This document shows, in pieces, positions 1 through 5,831 of a DNA stretch of 7,365 nt. Numbering within the stretch: position 1 is the stretch's first letter; each line of letters opens with the position of its first letter. The stretch covers positions 1 through 7,365 of the forward strand of contig JAMOPE010000381.1 of NCBI GenBank assembly GCA_027064785.1. Reading direction: 5' to 3'. The notes under the pieces were generated by a model that searched no databases, had not been told where the DNA came from, and saw nothing but the letters and a program-made list of their open reading frames with translations. This DNA is from Geobacteraceae bacterium. GTDB taxonomy: Bacteria; Desulfobacterota; Desulfuromonadia; Desulfuromonadales; Geopsychrobacteraceae. The translations under genes and the position numbers were made by a program.

Positions 1-1
1 G

Positions 2-865
2 CAGCAGATGATGAAGCAGACTGCCGGGACGCAGGTCAATCTCGATTTCTCCGATGAGGCCGACTGTGTGCGCAAGTTACGTGTCGCCCAGTGGCTTAGC
101 CCCGTTTGCTATGCGTTATTTGCCAACTCGGCGATTCTTGAAGATCAGCCGACCGGTTGTTTGTCGTTGCGCGGTGAAATCTGGTCGCGGACTGATCCCG
201 ATCGTTGCGGGTTGATTGAGCAGCTTTTTAAATCGACCGGCAGCCTCGACAGTTTTATCGATTATGCTCTCGATGTTCCCCTCTATTTTTTGTCACGTGA
301 CGACACATACCTTAATCTGACCGACAAACGTATCACCTTCCGTCAGTATCTTGAATCGGGATGGCAGGATGAACGGGCCACATTTGATGACTGGAATCTC
401 CACTTGTCGACTCTGTTTCCTGAAGTTCGCCTCCGTCCGCAGATAGAAGTCCGAACGGCCGATAGTCTGCCTCCTCGTTATACCGCTGCCGTTGCCGCAT
501 TCTATAAAGGGCTCCTCTATACCGAGCAGGGGCTATCTGGAGTTGAAAGATTATTTACTGATGTATCGCTGGATGATTTTCGGGAGCTTTATCGGGCTTC
601 ATGGCGAGATGGTCTAAAAACACGCTTCAAGGATGGAACTCTACAGGATGTTGCTGCTGAACTGGTGAAGGTTGCAACACTGAGCCTGCAGGAACAATTT
701 CTGAAAGGCGATAGCGGCTCTGATGAAAGCTGCTTTCTCCGTTTTGTCGATGATATTGTTGCCAGTGGAGAAACATTAGCTGAACGGCTTCTTTCGCGCT
801 GGAGTGGAAGTCGGGAAGACAAGTTACGCATCTTATTTGACCATTGGGGTTATCTCGATAATTGA
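2..865 (+). CDS. gshA: Glutamate-cysteine ligase, plant-type (GCS2 family), C-terminal part; 5' end outside window
   Basis: This enzyme joins L-glutamate and L-cysteine using ATP, the first and usually limiting step of glutathione synthesis in the cytoplasm. The frame is open to the left edge: two codons precede the first ATG at position 8, and that Met-Met pair lies inside a conserved block, so the true start is upstream. Visible family blocks are TAGTQVNLDFSDEAD near residue 6 of the visible part, LRVAQWLSPVCYALFANS, the SLRGEIWSRTDPDR segment, DYALDVPLYF, and WNLHLSTLFPEVRLRPQIEVR. These match the plant/alpha-proteobacterial type of the enzyme rather than the E. coli GshA class. Family members are about 450 residues, so roughly the last 285 are present. 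The stop TGA is at 863-865. No gshB is seen nearby. The family call is from recognition of these blocks; the plant-type subfamily is slightly less certain. Confidence 0.88.
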   Translation, partial: QQMMKQTAGTQVNLDFSDEADCVRKLRVAQWLSPVCYALFANSAILEDQPTGCLSLRGEIWSRTDPDRCGLIEQLFKSTGSLDSFIDYALDVPLYFLSRDDTYLNLTDKRITFRQYLESGWQDERATFDDWNLHLSTLFPEVRLRPQIEVRTADSLPPRYTAAVAAFYKGLLYTEQGLSGVERLFTDVSLDDFRELYRASWRDGLKTRFKDGTLQDVAAELVKVATLSLQEQFLKGDSGSDESCFLRFVDDIVASGETLAERLLSRWSGSREDKLRILFDHWGYLDN

Positions 866-984
866 TCGCCTTCACTGCTGAGAAATTAACTGCGTAAATG
901 CACAGTCAGAATTTGCGTGATCGGTAGCAATTAAATACGCCATTCCACGTGTTTTTTTCTTGCGGGCAGCTGTAGGATACCAAC

Positions 985-1101
985 CATCAACAGTTTCGGT
1001 GTGGCAGTCGAATAGTTGATCCCAAGAAGAAACATCTTACCTCCTTTCTTCGTTTTTAGGCCGGCAGCGGGAATACCTCCCCCCATTGCCGGCCATTTTT
1101 T
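985..1101 (+). ncRNA. Candidate small RNA A, three hairpins with two anti-Shine-Dalgarno loops
   Basis: Three consecutive hairpins can be drawn. H1 (986-1020): ATCAAC pairs with GTTGAT, with inner TTCG/CGAA. H2 (1026-1051): GAAGAAA pairs with TTTCTTC, closing a 12-base loop CATCTTACCTCC. H3 (1059-1094): a 9-bp terminator stem whose 18-base loop also contains ACCTCC. A further 6-bp helix, AGCTGT (968-973) with ACAGTT (990-995), would compete with H1. The RNA 5' end is not known, and no clear sigma-70 or sigma-54 promoter is visible; the real transcript may begin anywhere from about 890 to 985. The strand is set by the terminator T-tract. I cannot assign it to a known RNA family. It might instead be an elaborate 3' end of the ligase transcript. 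Confidence 0.55.
1059..1101 (+). terminator. Rho-independent terminator of copy A
   Basis: GGCCGGCAG (1059-1067) pairs with TTGCCGGCC (1086-1094), eight Watson-Crick pairs plus one G-U, followed by A and a run of six T (1096-1101). The loop can form an inner GGGA/TCCC helix (1069-1072 with 1078-1081). It would end the candidate RNA and any read-through from the upstream ligase gene. Confidence 0.85.
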
Positions 1102-1255
1102 ATCTGTTTACAACGTTGATTGATCTGTCCCCTGCTAAAAATAGAGAAACAGCTCTGCTTCTGTGCAAATGTACAGTCGGAGGCTACGGATTTAGCAGCA
1201 ATTAAATACGCTATACCACGTGTTTTTTTGTTGCGGGTAGCTGTAAAGTACGAAT

Positions 1256-1372
1256 CATCAACGGCTCGGTGTGGCAGTCGAAAAGTTGATCCTAAAAAGA
1301 AACATCTTACCTCCTTTCTTCATTTTTAAGTCGGCAGCGGGAATACCTCCCCCCACTGCCGACTATTTTTTT
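1256..1372 (+). ncRNA. Candidate small RNA B, paralogue of RNA A
   Basis: The same fold as copy A is kept. H1: ATCAAC (1257-1262) with GTTGAT (1285-1290); the inner helix is reduced to TCG/CGA. H2: AAGAAA (1297-1302) with TTTCTT (1315-1320), loop CATCTTACCTCC identical to copy A; the outer G-C pair of copy A is lost here. H3: terminator stem 1329-1364 with ACCTCC in the loop. The competing helix AGCTGT (1239-1244) with ACGGCT (1261-1266) keeps six pairs, using wobble at different places from copy A. Copy B ends 107 bp before the transketolase ATG, so it could alternatively act as a leader element if transcription passes its terminator. Confidence 0.55.
1329..1372 (+). terminator. Rho-independent terminator of copy B
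   Basis: AGTCGGCAG (1329-1337) pairs perfectly over nine bases with CTGCCGACT (1356-1364), followed by A and seven T (1366-1372). Compared with copy A, one G-C pair has become A-T, one C-G pair has become T-A, and a G-T wobble has become G-C, so pairing is preserved at every changed position. Confidence 0.87.
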
Positions 1373-1479
1373 ATCTTTTTTGCAACAGTATTTAATTTGT
1401 TTCGTCCCCACTTTACCTTGATTTATCGACCCGATTCCTGTTTCAATATACGGCTTAAAAACATACCAAGGAGCTGCAC

Positions 1480-3471
1480 ATGTCGTCACAAAATTTTTCT
1501 GATCCCGTTACTCGTCAATCCATTGATACTATTCGGCTTTTAGCTGCTGATATGGTTGAAAAAGCCAATTCGGGTCACCCCGGAACGCCAATGGAAGCGG
1601 CGCCGATTGCGTATCTGCTGTATATGAAACACCTGTGCCATAATCCTGCCAATCCTGACTGGGCAGGTCGGGATCGGTTTATCCTTTCCTGTGGCCATGC
1701 GTCATCGTTGATTTATTCGATGCTCCATCTGACCGGCTACGATCTTTCCCTTGATGATCTCAAAAACTTCCGCCAGTTTGGCAGTAAGACGGCCGGTCAT
1801 CCTGAATTCGGTCATGTTCCCGGTGTTGAGACAACCACCGGACCACTGGGACAGGGTGTTGCTGTGGCTGTTGGCATGGCGATGGGTGGTCAGTATCTGG
1901 CTCAGCAGGTTGATAGTGAATTATTTGATTATCGGACTTGGGTGATCTGCTCCGATGGCGATCTGATGGAAGGGGTCTCGGCCGAGGCAGCTTCTCTTGC
2001 CGGGCACCTGCAACTGGGTGATCTCAATTATATTTATCTCGATAACAAAATTACGATTGAAGGGGATACCGGGCTGGCATTTACTGAAGATGTCGGAACC
2101 CGTTATCTGGCCTATGGCTGGCATGTTCAACGGGTTGAAGGTGAAAACCTTGCCGAGATCGATGCGGCCATGGAGCGGGCGAAGAACGATCCCCGTCCAT
2201 CACTGATTATTGCCCGGACTCATATCGGTATTGGTGCTCCGAATAAGCAGGATACCGCTGGTGCTCATGGTGCTCCCCTCGGTTCGGATGAGCTTACTCT
2301 GACTAAGCAGGCCTATGGTCGTGATCCACAGGCAACTTTTGTGGTTCCTGCCGAAGTTGCAGAGCATATGGGATCATGTCTGACTCGCGGCGCTGAACTC
2401 GAAGCCGCCTGGCAACAATTGTTTGAGCAGAAAAAATCGTCTCCACAGGTCAGTGCATGGCTGGCTGTCAGCACTGGGGATCTCCCTGCCGGTTGGGAAG
2501 CTGGTTTGCCGGTTTTCTCCCCGGAAGATGGAGCCAAAGCAACCCGTCAGGCAAGTGGTGCGGCGATCAATGGTTTAGCGGAAAAGCTTCCCTTCCTGAT
2601 CGGTGGTTCTGCTGACCTTGCCCCTTCAAATAATACCGAAATTAAAGGTGCTGATTTCTGGCTGCCGGGACAGAGTGGCCGCAACATCCACTACGGTATC
2701 CGTGAGCACGCTATGGGCTCGATTATGAATGGCCTGTGCCACACTCCGGGATTGATTCCTTTTGGTGGTACTTTCTTTGTCTTTGCCGATTACATGCGTC
2801 CCGCAATGCGGATGGCGGCCCTGATGGGGCTGGCTCCTATCTATGTGATGACCCACGATTCGATTGGTCTGGGTGAAGATGGTCCGACTCATCAACCGGT
2901 TGAGCACCTCGCGTCACTGCGGGCGATGCCGAATCTGACAGTCATCCGTCCGTGTGATGCGAATGAAACAGCAGAGGCATGGAAAGCAGCAATTGCTAAT
3001 CGTCAGGGACCAACCGTTCTGGTTCTGTCGCGTCAGGGGTTACCAACTCTTGATCGCAAACAGTTTGCTGCCGCTGACGGTGTTCAGCGTGGTGGATATG
3101 TTCTCTCTCCTGAAAAAGGTGATTTACAGCTGATCCTGCTGGCAAGTGGTTCCGAAGTCCAACACGCTATGGTTGCTCAGGAAACTCTGCAAGCTGAAGG
3201 TGTTGGTGTGCGGGTTGTTTCTCTGCCATCATGGGAACTGTTTGAAGCTCAGGATGCTGCTTATCGTGAAGAGGTTCTTCCTGCGACTTGTACCAAGCGG
3301 GTTTCGATGGAAGCTGGTAGCCGGTTTGGTTGGGAACGTTATGTCGGCCTGCAAGGGTGTGCTATCGGGATGGACGAATTTGGTGCCAGTGCTCCGGCGG
3401 GTGAGTTGATGACGCATTTTGGTTTTACTGCTGAGAATATGATTGCTGTTGCTAAAGAGCAGTTGGCTTAA
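1480..3471 (+). CDS. tkt: Transketolase
   Basis: Thiamine-diphosphate enzyme that moves two-carbon ketol units between sugar phosphates in the non-oxidative pentose phosphate pathway (cytoplasm). At 663 residues it is the usual bacterial length. The N-terminal signature RLLAADMVEKANSGHPGTPM is at 19-38, with conserved histidines at H33, H73, H107 and H263. GPLGQG is at 121-126. The cofactor/metal motif runs from D159-G160 to N189 (SDGDLMEG at 158-165; the more usual GDG triplet is SDG here). The pyrimidine domain has the catalytic Glu in REHAMG (E409), and GEDGPTHQP at 465-473 includes H471. The start is ATG with AAGGAG at 1468-1473, six bases upstream. It is probably its own transcription unit: a terminator lies upstream (1329-1372) and another downstream (3493-3550). 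All key residues are present, so an active enzyme is expected. Confidence 0.97.
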   Translation: MSSQNFSDPVTRQSIDTIRLLAADMVEKANSGHPGTPMEAAPIAYLLYMKHLCHNPANPDWAGRDRFILSCGHASSLIYSMLHLTGYDLSLDDLKNFRQFGSKTAGHPEFGHVPGVETTTGPLGQGVAVAVGMAMGGQYLAQQVDSELFDYRTWVICSDGDLMEGVSAEAASLAGHLQLGDLNYIYLDNKITIEGDTGLAFTEDVGTRYLAYGWHVQRVEGENLAEIDAAMERAKNDPRPSLIIARTHIGIGAPNKQDTAGAHGAPLGSDELTLTKQAYGRDPQATFVVPAEVAEHMGSCLTRGAELEAAWQQLFEQKKSSPQVSAWLAVSTGDLPAGWEAGLPVFSPEDGAKATRQASGAAINGLAEKLPFLIGGSADLAPSNNTEIKGADFWLPGQSGRNIHYGIREHAMGSIMNGLCHTPGLIPFGGTFFVFADYMRPAMRMAALMGLAPIYVMTHDSIGLGEDGPTHQPVEHLASLRAMPNLTVIRPCDANETAEAWKAAIANRQGPTVLVLSRQGLPTLDRKQFAAADGVQRGGYVLSPEKGDLQLILLASGSEVQHAMVAQETLQAEGVGVRVVSLPSWELFEAQDAAYREEVLPATCTKRVSMEAGSRFGWERYVGLQGCAIGMDEFGASAPAGELMTHFGFTAENMIAVAKEQLA

Positions 3472-3492
3472 ATATTTTCAGCTCTATTTTTG

Positions 3493-3550
3493 ATAAGAAA
3501 AGGGGTCACCGGTTTGGTTGTCCCTTTTCTTATTCTTTCCTCTTTTTTTT
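3493..3550 (+). terminator. Rho-independent terminator after transketolase
   Basis: ATAAGAAAAGGG (3493-3504) pairs perfectly over 12 bp with CCCTTTTCTTAT (3522-3533) around a 17-base loop, followed by a pyrimidine-rich stretch ending in eight T (3543-3550). It lies between convergent genes. On the minus strand the stem would be followed by A-rich sequence, so it looks like a terminator mainly for the rightward transcript. Confidence 0.8.
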
Positions 3551-4191
3551 CAAGCCAGTCCCGGTAACAGCTTAGCGATTCCTGATGTAAGCATTTGAAA
3601 GCCGATTGCCGCCAGTAACAGCCCCATGACCCGGGTCGCAATATTCAATCCTGTTGTTCCCATACGTTGCCCGATCGGTGTTGCTAATCGCAGTGCAATC
3701 CAGACAATCAGAGCGACAACAAGGACTCCTCCACTCAGGATAAAACGTCCTCCCCAGTCTGCCAGTTGATGGGCATCGATGATGACCAGACTGATGGCTC
3801 CGGGTCCGGCCATTAATGGAATGGCGAGGGGGACAACAGCAACATTATCCTTGGTATCGGCTTCGTCTGCTTCCGGCGGGGTCTGCTTGGCGTGACTGCG
3901 TTTTGCATGCATCATCGAAATTGCCATCAGCAGAATCAGTAATCCGCCACCTGCCCGGAAAGCGGGAATCCCGATGCCGAAAAATTTCAGCACACCATCC
4001 CCGGCCCAGATTGAAATAATAAGGATGACAGCAACAGCTATCGCACTGGTTCTGGCAATTTGCTGACGCTGTGTGGGAGGTCGATCACCGCAGAGCGAGA
4101 GGAAAATTGGGATAGCTCCCAGCGGATTGACAATCGCCAGAACTCCGATCAAGGTTTTTGCATAGAGCGTATATTCGGGTGAAAGTGTCAT
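3550..4191 (-). CDS. MarC-family (UPF0056) integral membrane protein
   Basis: A 213-residue inner-membrane protein, the normal length for the MarC family, whose transport substrate is not firmly known; the old link of E. coli MarC to multiple antibiotic resistance has not held up. About six membrane segments are visible: near 10-31, 47-66, 73-94, 117-140, 150-171 and 187-208. A charged loop rich in Lys, Glu and Asp (about 96-115) splits the two halves. Family blocks are NPLGAIPIF (22-30), AFRAGGGLL (77-85), VPLAIPLMAGPGAI (120-133) and MGLLLAAIGFQM (189-200). The ATG is preceded by AGGAT (4199-4203 on the plus strand). It lies 73 bp downstream of the permease gene on the same strand with no clear terminator between, so co-transcription is possible. 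Its stop touches the T-tract of the transketolase terminator. Confidence 0.9.
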   Translation of the reverse strand: MTLSPEYTLYAKTLIGVLAIVNPLGAIPIFLSLCGDRPPTQRQQIARTSAIAVAVILIISIWAGDGVLKFFGIGIPAFRAGGGLLILLMAISMMHAKRSHAKQTPPEADEADTKDNVAVVPLAIPLMAGPGAISLVIIDAHQLADWGGRFILSGGVLVVALIVWIALRLATPIGQRMGTTGLNIATRVMGLLLAAIGFQMLTSGIAKLLPGLA

Positions 4192-4264
4192 CGAAAATGT
4201 ATCCTAAACATATCAGGTAATCTCATAGCGTGCCAAAGTTACCAAATTTTACCACAGCCCGATG

Positions 4265-5560
4265 TTACCCCGCTAAGCGTATTTTCCCACTCTCCGTTTT
4301 CTTATAAATATATTCAATCAAAAAACAGAGGGCGGTGATTCCCAGAGAGACAATGACCCCGGTTTTGTTGGTTGAAAATTGCTGGCTGATCAAGGCAATC
4401 AGGGCAATCAGGCACAGGATAAATCCGCTTAGAGGGATTATCTTGTTTCCCTGAATGGCCCGTGAAAGCTTCAGCCCGGTAAAATTAACCATGGCAAATA
4501 TCAATAGAAAGCCGACACTTCCGGCAGTCGAGATGCTTTCCAGATTCAGAGTGTTTGCCAGTAATAGCGTAGCAAGAGCAGTGATAAGTAGTCCGACCGG
4601 GTGATTCCAGATTTTACTGGTTAACTCGTGGGGAAGTTCGTCATCTTCGGCGATTTCGTAACTGACCCGGCTGCCACCGTAGAGTGAGGCATTGATCGCG
4701 GAAAATGTCGATATCAGGGCGGCAATGGTGATAATTGTAAAGCCGATTTTCCCCAGCATAGGTTCAGCTGCTTCTGCCAGAACATAATCCTGTGCATTGG
4801 CTATTTTGCTGAAGGGGAGTGATCCGATAGTGATAATCGCGATGATGACATAGAGCAGGATAACGAAAATAACGGAGTAGTAGTACGCTCGCGGGATGTT
4901 TCTGGTCGGATTAACAATATCGGGAGCGGCATTGGCAATCAGCTCAAAACCTTCGTAAGCAACAAAAATGACCATCCCCGCCGTTAGCAATTGAAGCGGG
5001 GATTGCCAGTTGGCAACAGACAATTGGCTTAAATTGCTATTGCCGAACAGCCCGTAAATGCCGATGCAGACAAATGAGAGTAAAATCACCAGCTTGATGA
5101 TAACAGCATAGGATTCAATCTTTCCAACAACCTTGATACTGTAATAGTTGATTGCTGTGGCAAAGATAATGATGGCGCTCAGATAGAGGTGGTAATCAAC
5201 CGCCTTGTCTCCGGTTAATGGGAACAGATTCGGAGCATAGGAGCCAAATGCGGAGGCGTAGAGGGAGAGCATAATGATATAGCTGATCCAGAGTAAATTA
5301 TTGATGCCACCACTGAAAATTCCTTTGCCAAACCCTTGATTGATAAATCGAACGGTTCCACCGCGATCAGGATAGGTCAATGATAGCTTCACATAGCTGT
5401 AGGATGTGATCAGGGCGATTATTCCCGCAATCAGGAATGAAATCGGGGTTCCTCCTTTCCCCAGTGAGACGGCTAATCCCAAAACAGCAAAGATTCCGCC
5501 ACCAACCATCCCACCGATACCAATCGAAATTGCTTCTTTTAAGCCAATTTTTTCACTCAT
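4265..5560 (-). CDS. APC-superfamily amino-acid/polyamine permease
   Basis: Inner-membrane secondary transporter of 431 residues with about 12 hydrophobic segments, the usual size for the family. The first helix has the glycine-rich unwound substrate-site pattern GIGGMVGGGIF (about 14-24). The sixth-helix region FVAYEGFELIANAAPDI followed by NPTRNIPR (about 199-224) and the STFSAINASLYGG segment leading into SYEIAEDDELP (about 285-310) are typical of APC permeases. Substrate cannot be told from sequence. A TTG immediately upstream (5561-5563) could extend it by one codon; I prefer the ATG at 5558-5560 because the AGG at 5568-5570 (minus strand) is then eight bases away. The protein is rich in Ile, Asn and Lys compared with its neighbours. 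It is read leftward and diverges from the BamE-like gene across about 270 bp. Confidence 0.9.
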   Translation of the reverse strand: MSEKIGLKEAISIGIGGMVGGGIFAVLGLAVSLGKGGTPISFLIAGIIALITSYSYVKLSLTYPDRGGTVRFINQGFGKGIFSGGINNLLWISYIIMLSLYASAFGSYAPNLFPLTGDKAVDYHLYLSAIIIFATAINYYSIKVVGKIESYAVIIKLVILLSFVCIGIYGLFGNSNLSQLSVANWQSPLQLLTAGMVIFVAYEGFELIANAAPDIVNPTRNIPRAYYYSVIFVILLYVIIAIITIGSLPFSKIANAQDYVLAEAAEPMLGKIGFTIITIAALISTFSAINASLYGGSRVSYEIAEDDELPHELTSKIWNHPVGLLITALATLLLANTLNLESISTAGSVGFLLIFAMVNFTGLKLSRAIQGNKIIPLSGFILCLIALIALISQQFSTNKTGVIVSLGITALCFLIEYIYKKTESGKIRLAG

Positions 5561-5619
5561 CAAAAAGACCTGTATTCTTCAATCAACCAGCGCAATTGCT
5601 GATGTTGCTTTTTATCTTA

Positions 5620-5654
5620 TCTCCCAGTTATTCCAAGTAATATCAACAGGGAGA
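5620..5654 (-). promoter_or_regulatory. Nested inverted repeat in the leader of the permease gene
   Basis: TCTCCC (5620-5625) and GGGAGA (5649-5654) are inverted copies, with an inner TATT (5629-5632)/AATA (5639-5642) pair. On the minus strand this lies about 60-95 bases before the permease ATG and could be a leader hairpin or an operator. No promoter for the permease could be placed with confidence: TTGACA occurs on the minus strand at 5690-5695, but no good -10 follows at the right distance. The inverted repeat is short and could be chance. Confidence 0.25.
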
Positions 5655-5763
5655 GTATCTTTATCCGAATCACACTCAGCCGCTTTAGATGTCAATGTAA
5701 CATGGTTTGCCAATGCATCACGTTTAGAATTGTTTTTCTGCGACTGAAACCATGATTCATCGC

Positions 5764-5792
5764 TTGATAATATTGTCTCATCCTAATAAGAT
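5764..5792 (+). promoter_or_regulatory. Sigma-70-like promoter for the rightward operon
   Basis: TTGATA (5764-5769, 5 of 6 to consensus) and TAAGAT (5787-5792, 4 of 6) are separated by 17 bp. A start of transcription near 5799 would leave a leader of about 33 bases containing GGAGG (5821-5825), six bases before the ATG at 5832. This is the best promoter match in the window, but it is judged by eye only. Confidence 0.5.
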
Positions 5793-5801
5793 ACTGAGAC
5801 A
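5774..5801. promoter_or_regulatory. Inverted repeat over the promoter, possible operator
   Basis: TGTCTCA (5774-5780) and TGAGACA (5795-5801) are perfect 7-bp inverted copies, 21 bp centre to centre. They cover the spacer, the -10 box and the predicted start site of the promoter at 5764-5792, the position expected of a repressor site acting over two helical turns. The binding protein is unknown; no regulator gene is in the window. Confidence 0.4.
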
Positions 5802-5831
5802 TTTTCAAACCGAAAAATATGGAGGTTATCT

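Larger units (their letters stand above)
890..1101 (+). repeat. Direct repeat copy A of the tandem RNA element
   Basis: This stretch aligns with 1161-1372 at an offset of 271, falling to 270 after a one-base gap near 996. Hand alignment gives roughly 76% identity in the 5' part (890-988) and close to 90% in the 3' part (990-1100). Runs identical in both copies include AGCAATTAAATACGC (926-940), ACGTGTTTTTTT (947-958), GTGGCAGTCG (1001-1010) and a 24-base run at 1028-1051 around ACCTCC. The stronger conservation of the 3' half coincides with its predicted hairpins, as expected if that half is the transcribed product. Confidence 0.85.
1161..1372 (+). repeat. Direct repeat copy B of the tandem RNA element
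   Basis: This is the second copy of the element at 890-1101, with the same order of parts: a palindrome-like CTGT-N8-ACAG at 1161-1176, AGCAATTAAATACGC at 1197-1211, ACGTGTTTTTTT at 1218-1229, then the hairpin region and terminator. There is no sign of insertion-sequence ends, target duplications or a transposase, so a local tandem duplication is the simplest origin. Confidence 0.85.
866..1479. other. 614-bp intergenic region holding a tandem RNA-like element
   Basis: No convincing protein gene lies here. The short open frames at 1120-1329 and 1271-1543 run through hairpins and a terminator and lack ribosome binding sites. The region is mostly two direct copies of one element (best-aligned parts 890-1101 and 1161-1372), each ending in a rho-independent terminator. 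Weaker similarity continues outward: TTGATC at 862-867 and 1120-1125, and a CAAC...TCCCC stretch after both terminators (1111-1132 and 1383-1409). The duplicated unit may therefore be about 255-271 bp, starting almost at the ligase stop codon. The final 107 bp (1373-1479) should hold the transketolase promoter and leader; no strong -35/-10 pair was found there. Confidence 0.8.

Noticed and set aside
1120..1329. 69-residue open frame inside the second repeat copy
   Set aside because: It runs through the hairpin region, has no ribosome binding site, and the equivalent frame is not kept in copy A; the sequence is better explained as RNA-coding.
985..1372. Repeat pair as 6S RNA, CsrB-type RNA or a tandem riboswitch
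   Set aside because: There is no long rod with a central bubble, too few GGA motifs for CsrA binding, and no recognised aptamer core; each copy ends in its own terminator rather than sharing one expression platform.
1426..1452. Possible transketolase promoter TCGACC-N15-TATACG
   Set aside because: Both boxes match only 4 of 6 and the 15-bp spacing is too short; a TTGATT at 1418-1423 has no good partner either. The real promoter could not be placed.
866..1479. Repeat pair as a CRISPR array, insertion sequence or MITE
   Set aside because: There are only two long copies with no short regular repeat-spacer pattern, no terminal inverted repeats, no target duplications and no transposase.
1271..1543. 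90-residue open frame crossing into transketolase
   Set aside because: It covers a terminator and the transketolase ribosome binding site and overlaps the start of a certain gene in another frame.
4207..4236. Minus-strand TTGGCA-N18-TATGTT with a TG extension before the MarC-family gene
   Set aside because: The boxes are fair, but the predicted start would leave a leader of about nine bases and cut off most of the ribosome binding site; co-transcription from the permease gene is at least as likely.
5406..5747. 113-residue open frame opposite the permease start
   Set aside because: Most of it is the antisense of the permease N-terminus; no ribosome binding site and no recognisable protein features.
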